Below, in pieces: positions 42,733 through 52,413 of a stretch of DNA of 64,000 nt. A program made the translations under genes and the position numbers. Numbering within the stretch: the stretch's first letter is position 1; each line of letters opens with the position of its first letter. The stretch comes from Rhodobacter aestuarii (GTDB lineage Bacteria; Pseudomonadota; Alphaproteobacteria; Rhodobacterales; Rhodobacteraceae): assembly GCF_900156655.1 (NCBI RefSeq), contig NZ_FTOG01000002.1, positions 310,001-374,000 on the forward strand, read 5' to 3'. Below the pieces are notes generated by a model that saw only the letters and a list, made by a program, of their open reading frames with translations, did no database searches and was not told the DNA's origin.

Positions 42733-43704
42733 ATGACCGGCAACAGCGAAACGCCAGAGGCGCAGATCACGGGCCAAGTGGCCGATGCCTATCGTGGCAA
42801 TTGGGTGGACCACACGGCCCCCGCCTTTTCTCGGCCCTATCTGCGGCTGTCGCGCGCCGACCGCCCCATTGGCACATGGCTTCTGCTTCTGCCCTGCTGG
42901 TGGAGCATTTCGCTTGCTGCGGCGACCGATGGGCTGCGGCTCTTTGATCTGTGGCTGGCGATTGGTTGCGCGATTGGCGCATTCCTGATGCGTGGCGCAG
43001 GCTGCACCTGGAACGATATCACCGACCGCGATTTTGACGGCCAAGTGGCCCGCACTCGTTCTCGCCCGATTCCCTCGGGCCAAGTGACGGTGAAGCAAGC
43101 GCTCGGCTGGATGGTGCTGCAAACCGGCGTTGCCGCGCTCATCCTCTTCACCTTCAACTGGGCCGCCATTGGCATGGGCGTGCTCGCCCTCGCCCCGGTG
43201 GCGATTTACCCCTTCGCCAAGCGCTTCACATGGTGGCCACAGGTCTTTTTGGGCATTGCCTTCAACTGGGGCGCGCTTTTGGGTTGGGTGGCGCATACCG
43301 GCAGCCTGTCTTGGGCGGCGGTGCTGCTTTACCTATCGGGCCTTGTCTGGACGCTCTTTTACGACACGATCTATGCCCACCAAGACAAGGAAGACGATGC
43401 ACTGATTGGCGTCAAATCCACCGCGCGGCTCTTTGGCACCAATACCCCGCGCTGGCTGGGCCTGTTCCTTGTGCTCACGGTGATTTTGATGACCGGTTCG
43501 GTGCTGCTGGCGCTCTTGCCGCTCGGCAACCCGCTGGTGCTGGTGATCGGCCTTGCCGCCCCTTGGGCGATGGGCTGGCACATGCTGGGTCAGTTGCGGC
43601 AGCTGGATATCGACAATGCCGATATCTGCCTCGATCTCTTCCGCAAAAGCCGCAACACGGGCCTTTTGGCTGCGCTGTTTCTTGCCGGTTCGGCAATCGT
43701 TTGA
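42733..43704 (+). CDS. ubiA: 4-Hydroxybenzoate octaprenyltransferase UbiA
   Basis: A 323-residue integral membrane prenyltransferase for ubiquinone synthesis. The first Asp-rich motif is NDITDRDFDGQVARTRSRP, the second is DTIYAHQDKEDDALIGVKST, and RPIGTWLLLLPCWW lies before the first. About eight or nine hydrophobic helices. It couples 4-hydroxybenzoate with the polyprenyl chain. The start is 11 bases from rsmE on the other strand, so its promoter must reach into rsmE or be very compact. Confidence 0.94.
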   Translation: MTGNSETPEAQITGQVADAYRGNWVDHTAPAFSRPYLRLSRADRPIGTWLLLLPCWWSISLAAATDGLRLFDLWLAIGCAIGAFLMRGAGCTWNDITDRDFDGQVARTRSRPIPSGQVTVKQALGWMVLQTGVAALILFTFNWAAIGMGVLALAPVAIYPFAKRFTWWPQVFLGIAFNWGALLGWVAHTGSLSWAAVLLYLSGLVWTLFYDTIYAHQDKEDDALIGVKSTARLFGTNTPRWLGLFLVLTVILMTGSVLLALLPLGNPLVLVIGLAAPWAMGWHMLGQLRQLDIDNADICLDLFRKSRNTGLLAALFLAGSAIV

Positions 43705-43766
43705 TTGATCCTGCAATCTCATACCCTTAAGACGGTTCCACCCCAAGGGGAGGAGACCAAGGATCC

Positions 43767-46079
43767 ATGCGCGCCCGCACCACAGCCTTGACCGCCACCG
43801 CTTTCGTGTCTGCACTGGTGCTTTGCGCATTCATTGCGGGTGGCTCGGCGACGATCATTGAGCAACGCTCGCGTAAAGCGGTGCGCCTTGTGCTGGAGGC
43901 CAATGGCCATTCTTGGGCGCAGGTGCATACCGACGGGTTGCAAGTGATCTTGCTCGGCACCGCCCCCTCTGAAGCGGAGCGGTTTCGCACGGTGACGCTC
44001 GTCTCGACCGTGGTCGACAGCTCACGCATCGTCGACAACACAGATGCCGTGGTGGCCAAGGCGATCGCGCCGCCCGATTTTTCGTTGCAATTGCTGCGCA
44101 ATGACGAGGGCATTTCGCTGATCGGCCTCGTGCCCAAAGGGACCGACCGCGAAGCTCTGATGAAGCGGCTCACCGCCTTGGCGGGTGAGGGCAATGTCAC
44201 CGACATGCTCGAAAGCGCTGAATATCCCGTGCCAAAGGGCTGGAGCCCGGCTTTTGAATTCGGCATTGCCACGCTGGAAAAGCTGCCCCGCGCCAAAGTG
44301 TCGATCGACCCCGGCGCTGTGGGCGTAGAGGCCATCACGGACAGCGCCGAGGAAAAGGCCGCGGTTGAGGCGCAATTGAACCGCAGCCGCCCTTCTGGCG
44401 TGCGGCTGGATGCGAAGATTTCTGCCCCCCGCCCGGTGATTACCCCGTTCACCCTGCGCTTCTTGATTGATGACGAGGGCGCGCGGTTTGATGCCTGCTC
44501 GGCCGATACTGTCCGCAGCCGGGCCACGATCTTGACCGCCGCGCGCAAAGCGGGCGCGATGGGGGATCTCGATTGCACCGTGGGCATGGGCGCGCCTTCG
44601 CCGCAATGGGGCGAGGCTGTGGGCATGGCTTTGGGCGCGCTTGGCGAACTTGGCGCCGGAACGGTGACGATTTCCGATGCCGATATCTCGCTCGTTGCCG
44701 CCGATACTGTCGCCCAAGCCAGCTACGACAAGATCGTGGGCGAATTGGAATCGAACCTGCCCCCGGTTTTCTCGCTCAAGGCGGAACTGACGAAAAAGGC
44801 GGAGGCTGCCGGGTCTGTGCCGGAATTTACCGCGCTTTTGGGCGAAGATGGGCGGGTCGAACTGCGCGGTCGGGTCAGTTCAGAACGCTCGCGCGAGGCG
44901 CTTGAGAGTTTCGCCCGCGCCCAGTTCGGGGCCGATGCGATTTATGCAGCAACCTTGGTCGATGCCGATCTGCCGCAAGGCTGGCCGCTGCGCACCATGA
45001 CCGCGCTGGAAGCGCTTGATATGCTCAACAGCGGCTCGGTCACCGTCACCCCGCAACTGATCCGCCTGAGCGGTCTGACGGGCGACAAGCAAGCCACCGA
45101 CAAGGCCGCGCGCATCCTTTCCCAACGCTTAGGGGAGGACGCGCGGATTGAGCTGTCGGTAAAATATGACCAACGGCTGGATGAAACGCTCGCGCTGCCC
45201 GATGGGCCCGAATGTGTGGCCAAGCTCAACGCGATCCTGACCGCCAGCAAAGTGACCTTTGAGCCCGCCTCCGCAAAGATCCCGGAAGATAACGCACCGC
45301 AACTGGATGCGCTGGCCCGGATCATGAAGCAATGCCAAGACTTCCGCATGGAAGTGGCGGGCCATACCGACAGCCAAGGCGGCGAAGAGGGCAATCTGCG
45401 GCTGAGCCAAAACCGCGCCGAGGCGGTGCTGGACGCCTTGCGCGCGCGCCGTGTGTTGGTGGGTAATCTGACCGCCAAAGGCTATGGCGAAACCCGGCCC
45501 ATTGCCGACAATGAGACCGAAGAGGGGCGTGAAGCGAACCGCCGAATCGAATTTGTGCTCCTAGATGCGGAACCTGTGAATGTCCCTGAGCCGGTCATCC
45601 TGCCTTTGTCGGAAGGCGCGCTTGATGCCGAAGAACCCACCGAAGACCCGCCCCAAGAGATGCTTGATGAGAGCGCGATTGAGGACGCAGCGCCGATGGA
45701 AGACGCGCATGGCGAGCCGATGCCAGAGGCGGACGAAGAGGGTCTTGCCCCTGAAGCTGAGACCTCTATTGCCGATGACAGCGCCCCCGTGACCGAGCAA
45801 GCCGCCGAGGCAACCGAAGAGGCCGCACCTGCAGAAGATGCGCAGGTTGTGGAAGAGGTCGCGCCCGCCGAAAGCCCGGAAGACACCGCCCCCGAAGACG
45901 TTGTGACCGAGGTGGAAGAGACGACAGAGGCCGCCGAACCGGCCACCGAGACCGCCCCCGCAGAAGCGGCCCCTGAAGAAACCGCCGAACCGGAAATTGA
46001 AATTCCCGTCCGTCCCGCGGCCGAGTCGCCCGGGCGCCCGAAACCGCGCCCCGCAGGCCTTGGCCCGGCTGGAAACTGA
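43767..46079 (+). CDS. BON/OmpA envelope protein with acidic C-terminal tail
   Basis: A 770-residue envelope protein. A hydrophobic helix at about 9-30 anchors or exports it. Repeated alpha/beta modules (about 35-480) resemble BON-type repeats, for example VQVILLGTAPSEAERF and LLGEDGRVELRGRVSS. An OmpA C-terminal peptidoglycan-binding domain lies at about 490-598 (FRMEVAGHTDSQGGEE, RAEAVLDALRAR, GYGETRPIADN, NRRIEFVL). The last 170 residues are an Asp/Glu/Pro/Ala-rich, low-complexity tail. It probably tethers the inner membrane or periplasm to peptidoglycan. A GGGGAGGAG ribosome site precedes the ATG. The next small gene follows by 12 bases. Confidence 0.85.
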   Translation: MRARTTALTATAFVSALVLCAFIAGGSATIIEQRSRKAVRLVLEANGHSWAQVHTDGLQVILLGTAPSEAERFRTVTLVSTVVDSSRIVDNTDAVVAKAIAPPDFSLQLLRNDEGISLIGLVPKGTDREALMKRLTALAGEGNVTDMLESAEYPVPKGWSPAFEFGIATLEKLPRAKVSIDPGAVGVEAITDSAEEKAAVEAQLNRSRPSGVRLDAKISAPRPVITPFTLRFLIDDEGARFDACSADTVRSRATILTAARKAGAMGDLDCTVGMGAPSPQWGEAVGMALGALGELGAGTVTISDADISLVAADTVAQASYDKIVGELESNLPPVFSLKAELTKKAEAAGSVPEFTALLGEDGRVELRGRVSSERSREALESFARAQFGADAIYAATLVDADLPQGWPLRTMTALEALDMLNSGSVTVTPQLIRLSGLTGDKQATDKAARILSQRLGEDARIELSVKYDQRLDETLALPDGPECVAKLNAILTASKVTFEPASAKIPEDNAPQLDALARIMKQCQDFRMEVAGHTDSQGGEEGNLRLSQNRAEAVLDALRARRVLVGNLTAKGYGETRPIADNETEEGREANRRIEFVLLDAEPVNVPEPVILPLSEGALDAEEPTEDPPQEMLDESAIEDAAPMEDAHGEPMPEADEEGLAPEAETSIADDSAPVTEQAAEATEEAAPAEDAQVVEEVAPAESPEDTAPEDVVTEVEETTEAAEPATETAPAEAAPEETAEPEIEIPVRPAAESPGRPKPRPAGLGPAGN

Positions 46080-46091
46080 GGAGAGCCGCGC

Positions 46092-46418
46092 ATGAACAGA
46101 ACCGAATTCGTCATCGCCACGGCGATCATCCTTTTCCTCTCTTTCTGCCTTGGCTGGTTTGCCTCTTGGCTGATCCATCGCCTGACCCGCGTCACCGCGG
46201 CGGACATGGGCGAATTGGAGCAAATGGCCCAAGCGCTGCATGAGGCAGAGGATGTGCGCGATCAGGCAATTGCCTATGTCGAGGCGCGCGAATCTGAGTT
46301 GGTGAACCAGATCAACCAGACCGAGGCAGAATTGCGCGCGGCAATGGACGGGCTGCGCGATGCCCGCCATGAGGCCGAAGAACTGCGCGCCTATATCGAG
46401 CGGATACAGGGGCGCTAA
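46092..46418 (+). CDS. Small membrane-anchored coiled-coil protein
   Basis: A 108-residue protein: one N-terminal hydrophobic helix (about 6-27), then a continuous charged helix rich in Glu/Ala/Arg (about 40-105) that is predicted to be a coiled coil. No named family recognised. It follows the OmpA-type gene by 12 bases with GAGGAGAGCC as ribosome site, so the two probably act in the same envelope structure. It converges with fdsD. Confidence 0.78.
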   Translation: MNRTEFVIATAIILFLSFCLGWFASWLIHRLTRVTAADMGELEQMAQALHEAEDVRDQAIAYVEARESELVNQINQTEAELRAAMDGLRDARHEAEELRAYIERIQGR

Positions 46419-46426
46419 GGGAACTG

Positions 46427-46639
46427 TCAGCCCGCCGGGCGAATGTGCGGCGCGGCATCAACAACCAGCGCATCGAGCCCAGCACCGCCCGCCGCAATAT
46501 GCGCCAGCAGCGCCGCCCGCATCGGCGCGGCCCAATTGTCCGAAATATGCGCGGCCACGCCCTCGGCCCGGTCGGCGGGTTGCACCGCGAAAAAGGCGGC
46601 GATCTGGTTGGCCATGCGGATCAGTTTTTCATCGCTCAT
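46427..46639 (-). CDS. fdsD: Formate dehydrogenase subunit delta FdsD
   Basis: A 70-residue protein. It starts MSDEKLIRMANQIAAFFAV and has VAAHISDNWAAPMRAALLAHIAAGG, the FdsD pattern. It is the last gene of the fds operon and overlaps fdhD by 4 bases. In R. capsulatus FdsD is needed for stable, active enzyme although it carries no cofactor. Confidence 0.9.
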   Translation of the reverse strand: MSDEKLIRMANQIAAFFAVQPADRAEGVAAHISDNWAAPMRAALLAHIAAGGAGLDALVVDAAPHIRPAG

Positions 46640-47427
46640 GCCGGTTCCTCAAAACGTGTAAACAGGGTCGGGCCATCGGGGCCGCGGGCAATAAGGGCAA
46701 GCCCCGCCGCTTGCGCCTCGGCCACCGCCAAAGCGGTTGGGGCAGAAGGCGCAATCAGCGCGCCTGCGCCAATCATCGCGGCCTTTTGCACCAAATCAAC
46801 AGAGAGGCGCGAGGTCATCACGATAGCGCCCTGTGCGGGGTCCATCGCGCCAAACGCCAAAGCGCCCGCAAGCTTATCAAGCGCATTGTGTCGCCCCACA
46901 TCTTCGCGCGCGCAAATCAACTGACCCTCGGCCCAAAAGCCCGCCGCATGGCTGGCGCGCACCGCATCTTGCAAGGGCTGGGCCGCACGCAAAGCAGCAA
47001 GCGCGGCCTCTGCCACTGCAGCAGGGGCTTGCAGCGATAAGCCTGACCGCCCAGCTGGCGCAACCTTCGGCAACGGACGCAGCGCTTCTTCAAGGCTTTC
47101 AATCCCGCAAAGCCCGCAGCCCACCGGCCCCGCCATCGCGCGCCGCCGCGCCCGAAAACGCTCTGCCGCCGGGGCCGAAAGCCAGCCCCGCACCTCAAGC
47201 CCCCGTGGATGCTCCACAACCTCATGGCGCTGAAGGTCCGCAGCGGCTGTGATCAGCCCCTCAGTCAGCGCAAAGCCCAGCAGAAAATCGTCCAAATCGG
47301 CGGGCGTTGCCATCATCACCGCCTGCGTCACGCCCTCGAACACAAGCGCAACCGGCACCTCTTCGGCCAACACAGCCGCCCCGCCCGAGGGCAGAGCAAT
47401 TTCAACCGCGCCGGGCGGCAGGCTCAT
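46636..47427 (-). CDS. fdhD: Formate dehydrogenase accessory sulfurtransferase FdhD (FdsC)
   Basis: A 263-residue FdhD family protein (called FdsC in R. capsulatus). It binds bis-MGD and passes sulfur to the molybdenum cofactor before insertion into FdsA. Seen: EVPVALVFEGVTQAVMMATPADLDDF, GFALTEGLI, GLCGIESLEEALR with the C-x-x-C/C-G-x-C-like pair (GCGLCGIE), CAREDVGRHNALDKLAGAL and MTSRLSVDLVQKA. It overlaps fdsA and fdsD by 4 bases each. Confidence 0.93.
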   Translation of the reverse strand: MSLPPGAVEIALPSGGAAVLAEEVPVALVFEGVTQAVMMATPADLDDFLLGFALTEGLITAAADLQRHEVVEHPRGLEVRGWLSAPAAERFRARRRAMAGPVGCGLCGIESLEEALRPLPKVAPAGRSGLSLQAPAAVAEAALAALRAAQPLQDAVRASHAAGFWAEGQLICAREDVGRHNALDKLAGALAFGAMDPAQGAIVMTSRLSVDLVQKAAMIGAGALIAPSAPTALAVAEAQAAGLALIARGPDGPTLFTRFEEPA

Positions 47428-50300
47428 TCCGCCGCCTCAATCCGCCGCGCAGCCGTGGCTTGGGCAGTGTAGTCTTCCTGCCATGCCGAGGGCCCGTTGG
47501 AGGGCGCCACCTGCACCGCCGTCACCTTATATTCGGGGCAGTTCGTCGCCCAATCCGAATTGTCGGTGGTGACCACATTGGCTTGCGTATCGGGGTGGTG
47601 GAAGGTGGTATAAACAACACCGGGGCTCACCCGATCCGTCACCGTCGCGCGCAGGGTCGTTTCCCCGGCGCGGGACGCCACCCGCACCCAATCGCCTTCG
47701 CGAATGCCACGGTTTTCGGCATCTGTCGGGTGAATCTCCAACCGATCCTCCGCATGCCACGCCACGTTTTCGGTGCGCCGGGTTTGCGCGCCCACGTTAT
47801 ACTGGCTGAGAATCCGCCCGGTGGTGAGCAAAAGCGGGAAGCGCGGGCCGGTGCGCTCATCCGTGGGCAAATAGGCCGTGCGAATGAACCGCCCCTTACC
47901 GCGCACAAAACCATCGACATGCATGATGGGCGAGCCTTCGGGCGCTGCCTCATTGCAGGGCCATTGCACCGAACCGCGCGCATCCAGCATCTCATAGGTG
48001 ACATTGGCAAAGCCAGGCGTCGTCGCGGCAATCTCGGCCATGATCTCGCGCGGATGGGTGTAAGCCCAGCCCGCCCCCAGCGCATTGGCCAAAAGCTGCG
48101 TCACCTCCCAATCGGCATAGCCATTCTTAGGCCGCATCACACGCCGCACCCGGTTGATGCGCCGCTCGGCATTGGTGAAAGTGCCGTCTTTTTCCAAGAA
48201 ACTAGAGCCGGGCAAAAAGACATGGGCGTAATTGGCGGTCTCGTTCAGGAACAGGTCATGCACGATCACCAGATCCATCGCCGCCAGCCCTGCCGCCACA
48301 TGGCGGGTATCGGGGTCTGATTGCAGGATGTCTTCGCCCTGCACGTAAAGCGCCTTGAACTGCCCCGCCACGGCGGCATCGAGCATGTTCGGGATGCGCA
48401 GACCGGGCTCAGAAGAAAGCGCCACCCCCCAAGCCTTTTCAAAAAGGCTGCGCGCGGCGTCATCGGCCACGTGGCGATAACCCGGCAATTCATGCGGGAA
48501 AGAGCCCATATCGCACGAGCCCTGCACGTTGTTTTGCCCGCGCAGCGGGTTCACCCCCACGCCGGGGCGGCCAATATTGCCCGTCATCATCGCAAGGTTG
48601 GCAATCGCAATAACGGTGGTCGAACCTTGGGAATGTTCGGTCACGCCAAGGCCATAGTAGATCGCCGCATTGGGGGCCGCCGCATAGGCCCGGGCGGCTT
48701 CTCGCAACGTATCCGCCGGAACGCCAGTCAGGCTTTCGACCGCTTCGGGTGCATATTCGGGGTTGGAGACAAACTCAGCATAATCGGCCCATTCATCACC
48801 GTCGCAGCGCTCCGAGATAAAAGCGGCGTCATAAAGCTTTTCGGTGACGATCACATGCGCAAGCGCGACCAGAACGGCCACATTGGTGCCGGGGCGCAGT
48901 GGCAGGTGCCAGCTATCGCCAATATGCGGCGTTTCCAAAAGGTCGATCCGGCGCGGGTCAACGACAATCAGCTTCGCGCCAGCCCGCAACCGCTTGCGCA
49001 GCCGCGAGGCAAAGACCGGGTGGCCATCGGTCGGGTTCGCGCCAATCACCAGTGCCAGATCGGTATCTTCGACGCTGTCAAAATCTTGCGTGCCCGCCGA
49101 GGTGCCAAAGGTCTGCTTCAGCCCGTAGCCGGTGGGCGAATGGCACACCCGCGCGCAGGTATCGGTGTTGTTGGTGCCAAAAACAGCGCGCGCCAGCTTT
49201 TGCACCAGATAGGTTTCTTCGTTGGTGCAGCGCGACGAGGTGATCACGCCCAGCGCATCGGCCCCATGCGTTGCGCGCGCTGCGTTGAGCCGCGCAGCAG
49301 TAAAGCCAAGCGCCTCTTCCCAGCTGACTTCCCGCCAAGGATCGGAGACCTTTTCGCGGATCATCGGTTTCAAAATCCGGTCGCGGTGCGTGGCATAGCC
49401 ATAGGCGAAGCGGCCCTTCACGCAGCTATGGCCCCGGTTTGCCGCGCCGCCCTTCCACGGCACCATGCGCACCAATTCCTCGCCGCGCATATGGGCCTCA
49501 AAGCTACAGCCCACGCCGCAATAGGCGCAGGTGGTGACCACTTTGCGCTCCGGCGTGCCGATTTCCTCAACCGATTTTTCGACCAAGGTCGCGGTGGGGC
49601 AAGCCTGAACACAGGCACCACACGAAACACAATCAGACGCCAAGAAGTTATCGGCTGCGGGCGAGATGCGGGCCTCAAACCCCCGGCCATCCACCGTCAG
49701 CGCGAAAGTCCCCTGAACCTCTTCACAAGCCCGCACACAGCGCATGCAGACAATGCATTTCGCGGGATCGTAGCTGAAATAGGGGTTTGAGGTGTCTTTC
49801 GGGATGTAGCAGGGGTTTGCCTCGCCGCCTTGGCGCACCTCAAAGTGGTTCTCGCCCTTGGTGTAGCGCACCTCGCGCAGGCCCACCGCCCCCGCCATAT
49901 CTTGCAATTCGCAATCGCCGTTCGCCGCGCAGGTCAAACAATCGAGCGGGTGATCTGAGATATAAAGCTCCATCACACCACGCCGCAGCTTTTGCAACTG
50001 CGGGGTTTGCGTATGCACCTGCATCCCCGCCGCCACCGGCGTGGTGCAAGACGAGGGCATCCCGCGCATCCCCTCAATTTCCACCATACACAGGCGGCAC
50101 GAGCCGACTGGCTCCACACTATCTGTGGCGCAAAGCTTCGGGATCGAAATCCCGGCTTGAGCCGCCGCGCGCAGGACCGAGGTGCCCGCCGGAACGGTGA
50201 CCTCAACACCATCGACCGTCAGCGTCACCGGCGCGCCGTGGCGGGCGGGCGTGCCCATGTCTTGGGTCCAATCAAGCGGGGGAATGATCAGGTCTTTCAT
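47424..50300 (-). CDS. fdsA: NAD-dependent formate dehydrogenase alpha subunit FdsA
   Basis: A 958-residue molybdoenzyme that oxidises formate to CO2. Residues 25-110 form a 2Fe-2S domain (C57, C68, C71, C85), followed by the H-x-x-D-C-x-x-C-x-x-x-x-x-C cluster (117-130), a 2x4Fe-4S ferredoxin domain (182-234) and the 4Fe-4S site CAYCGVGC (258-265). The catalytic residue is C386 in TCARVCHSPTG, the same number as in R. capsulatus FdsA. It is cytoplasmic and passes electrons through FdsB to NAD. The ATG at 50300 starts MKDLIIPP; a longer frame to 50390 would overlap fdsB. Confidence 0.95.
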   Translation of the reverse strand: MKDLIIPPLDWTQDMGTPARHGAPVTLTVDGVEVTVPAGTSVLRAAAQAGISIPKLCATDSVEPVGSCRLCMVEIEGMRGMPSSCTTPVAAGMQVHTQTPQLQKLRRGVMELYISDHPLDCLTCAANGDCELQDMAGAVGLREVRYTKGENHFEVRQGGEANPCYIPKDTSNPYFSYDPAKCIVCMRCVRACEEVQGTFALTVDGRGFEARISPAADNFLASDCVSCGACVQACPTATLVEKSVEEIGTPERKVVTTCAYCGVGCSFEAHMRGEELVRMVPWKGGAANRGHSCVKGRFAYGYATHRDRILKPMIREKVSDPWREVSWEEALGFTAARLNAARATHGADALGVITSSRCTNEETYLVQKLARAVFGTNNTDTCARVCHSPTGYGLKQTFGTSAGTQDFDSVEDTDLALVIGANPTDGHPVFASRLRKRLRAGAKLIVVDPRRIDLLETPHIGDSWHLPLRPGTNVAVLVALAHVIVTEKLYDAAFISERCDGDEWADYAEFVSNPEYAPEAVESLTGVPADTLREAARAYAAAPNAAIYYGLGVTEHSQGSTTVIAIANLAMMTGNIGRPGVGVNPLRGQNNVQGSCDMGSFPHELPGYRHVADDAARSLFEKAWGVALSSEPGLRIPNMLDAAVAGQFKALYVQGEDILQSDPDTRHVAAGLAAMDLVIVHDLFLNETANYAHVFLPGSSFLEKDGTFTNAERRINRVRRVMRPKNGYADWEVTQLLANALGAGWAYTHPREIMAEIAATTPGFANVTYEMLDARGSVQWPCNEAAPEGSPIMHVDGFVRGKGRFIRTAYLPTDERTGPRFPLLLTTGRILSQYNVGAQTRRTENVAWHAEDRLEIHPTDAENRGIREGDWVRVASRAGETTLRATVTDRVSPGVVYTTFHHPDTQANVVTTDNSDWATNCPEYKVTAVQVAPSNGPSAWQEDYTAQATAARRIEAAE

Positions 50301-51805
50301 TCGGCGGCCTCCCTCAGCACGGGGAAATCTTGCGGGAAATGGCGGATCGCGCTTTGCACCGGATAGGGGGTGAAGCCGCCCAAAGCGCAAAGCGATCCGT
50401 ATTTCATCGTATCACAAAGGTCATCGAGCAGGGGCAGCGCGGCGGCATCGCCTGCCGCGATCCGGTCAAGCGTTTCCACGCCACGCACCGCGCCAATGCG
50501 GCACGGCGTGCAGGTGCCGCAGCTTTCCACCGCGCAAAACTCCATCGCAAACCGCGCGAGTTTAAGCATATCGGCGCGATCATCATGCACCACGAGCCCC
50601 GCATGCCCCACAAGCCCGCCTTGCCCGGCGAAAAGTTCATAGCAGAACGGCAGGTCGAAATCGGCTTGCGGGTGATAGGCGCCCAAAGGCCCGCCCACCT
50701 GCACCGCTTTGACCGGACGGCCCGAGGCGGTACCGCCGCAGACATCCATCACCAACTCGCCCAAGGTGATGCCAAAGCCGGTTTCGAAAAGTCCGCCATA
50801 TTTGACATTGCCGCCCACTTGCAGCGGGATCGTGCCGCGCGACCGATCAATGCCGTAGCTTTGATATGCCGCGCCGCCATGCGCCAAAATCCATGGCACA
50901 GCGGCGAGCGAAAGGAGGTTGTTCACCACCGTCGGCTTGCCAAAAAGCCCTTCGAGCGCGGGCAGCGGCGGTTTCGGGCGCACCGTGCCGCGTTTGCCCT
51001 CGATCGAGTTCAGCATCGCGGTTTCTTCGCCGCAGACATAGGCCCCCGCACCGACGCGCACCTCCAGCGAAAAGCCCGCCTCCGCCAGAATGCCTGATTG
51101 CTCGGCCAAAATGATCGCCGCGCGCATCACAGAAATGCAATCGGGGTATTCGGAGCGAATGTAGACATAGCCGCGCGTTGCGCCGACCGCGTGCCCGGCA
51201 ACCGCCATCCCCTCGATCAGGCAGAAGGGGTCGCCTTCAATCAACATCCGGTCGGCGAAAGAGCCGCTATCGCCCTCGTCCACGTTGCAGACGATGTATT
51301 TCTGATCCGCCGCGGCGCCCAAAACCGTGCGCCATTTGATCCCGGTGGGAAAACCCGCACCACCGCGCCCGCGCAGCCCAGAGGAGATGATCTCTTCCAC
51401 CACCTCGGCGGGCGTCATGGCGAGCGCTTTGCGCAGCCCATCCCAGCCGCCGGTCGTCTCATATTGATCAAGGCACAACGGCTCATTGCGGCCACAACGC
51501 GCGAAGGTAAGCCGCGTCTGGCGCTTGAAGAAGGGAATCTCTTCGACCAGCCCCAGCGCTTTGGGATGAGCCGCCAGATCCTCAAAGAGGGCAGGCACAT
51601 CGGCTGGCGTCATCGGGCCAAAGCCCACCCGCCCGGCCTCGGTTTCGACCTCAACCAGCGGCTCAAGCCACACCATGCCGCGCGTGCCGTTGCGGCGAAT
51701 GTCGACCGACACGCCGCGCGCGGCCGCTTGCGCGGTGATTTCAGCCACCACACGTTCGGCGCCGCAGGCTTTGGCTGCGGCATCGCAAGGCACCCAGATT
51801 TTCAT
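50297..51805 (-). CDS. fdsB: Formate dehydrogenase beta subunit FdsB (NADH/FMN-binding)
   Basis: A 502-residue fusion of an N-terminal thioredoxin-like half (about 1-85) and a NuoF-like domain. The FMN/NADH site shows GLRGRGGAGFPTGIKW and VCNVDEGDSGSFADR; the ligands of the 4Fe-4S cluster are in ESCGTCTPCRIG with a later Cys in GSLCALGG. It passes electrons from FdsA to NAD+. It overlaps fdsG and fdsA by 4 bases. Confidence 0.95.
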   Translation of the reverse strand: MKIWVPCDAAAKACGAERVVAEITAQAAARGVSVDIRRNGTRGMVWLEPLVEVETEAGRVGFGPMTPADVPALFEDLAAHPKALGLVEEIPFFKRQTRLTFARCGRNEPLCLDQYETTGGWDGLRKALAMTPAEVVEEIISSGLRGRGGAGFPTGIKWRTVLGAAADQKYIVCNVDEGDSGSFADRMLIEGDPFCLIEGMAVAGHAVGATRGYVYIRSEYPDCISVMRAAIILAEQSGILAEAGFSLEVRVGAGAYVCGEETAMLNSIEGKRGTVRPKPPLPALEGLFGKPTVVNNLLSLAAVPWILAHGGAAYQSYGIDRSRGTIPLQVGGNVKYGGLFETGFGITLGELVMDVCGGTASGRPVKAVQVGGPLGAYHPQADFDLPFCYELFAGQGGLVGHAGLVVHDDRADMLKLARFAMEFCAVESCGTCTPCRIGAVRGVETLDRIAAGDAAALPLLDDLCDTMKYGSLCALGGFTPYPVQSAIRHFPQDFPVLREAAE

Positions 51806-52254
51806 GCCCGAACCTCCGCCGCTATCGTATCCACCGCTGCATCATCGAGCCGCCCGACGAGCGCGTCATTCACCATCGCCGCGGGCGCGCAGGCGCACAG
51901 GCCTAGGCAATAAGCCGCTTCCAAAGTGATGTCGTGCTTGGTTTCCCCAAGCTTGAGCCCCAGCGCTGCTTCAAGCCGCGCTTGCACGCCGTCCCCGCCC
52001 ATCGCCTGACAGGCCTCGGCGCGGCAAAGTTTGATCACATGCTTGCCCGCCGGGCTGCGCCGAAAATCGTGATAAAAGCCCACAACCCCCGCCACTTCTG
52101 CCCGGCTCAACCGCAGTGCTTTCGCAATCGGCTCCAGCGCGGCATCGGGGATATGTCCGTAGTCTGCCTGCACGTCATGCAGGATCGGCAAAAGCGCCCC
52201 CTCGCGGCCTTCGTGGGCCGTCAGGATGGCGCGCAGGCGCGCTAAATCGGTCAT
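51802..52254 (-). CDS. fdsG: Formate dehydrogenase gamma subunit FdsG
   Basis: A 150-residue NuoE-like protein. The thioredoxin-like 2Fe-2S site is CRAEACQAMGG and YCLGLCACAPAAMVN, the pattern C-x4-C and C-x3-C. The N-terminal helices contain LLPILHDVQADYGHIPDAAL. It is the first gene of the fds operon (fdsG, fdsB, fdsA, fdhD, fdsD). Confidence 0.94.
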   Translation of the reverse strand: MTDLARLRAILTAHEGREGALLPILHDVQADYGHIPDAALEPIAKALRLSRAEVAGVVGFYHDFRRSPAGKHVIKLCRAEACQAMGGDGVQARLEAALGLKLGETKHDITLEAAYCLGLCACAPAAMVNDALVGRLDDAAVDTIAAEVRA

Positions 52255-52413
52255 GTGGTCCTCCCGGCGCCAAGACTGAGACGAAGCGTCGCATCTGGCA
52301 AGACGATTTCCGACACCCCATCGCCGGGAAACGAAATCCGATACACAGAAACGCCGCGCCTAATTCGCCCTTGCCCGCTTGCCCCTGTGCCGACCAGCGC
52401 CTACATCGAGCGC

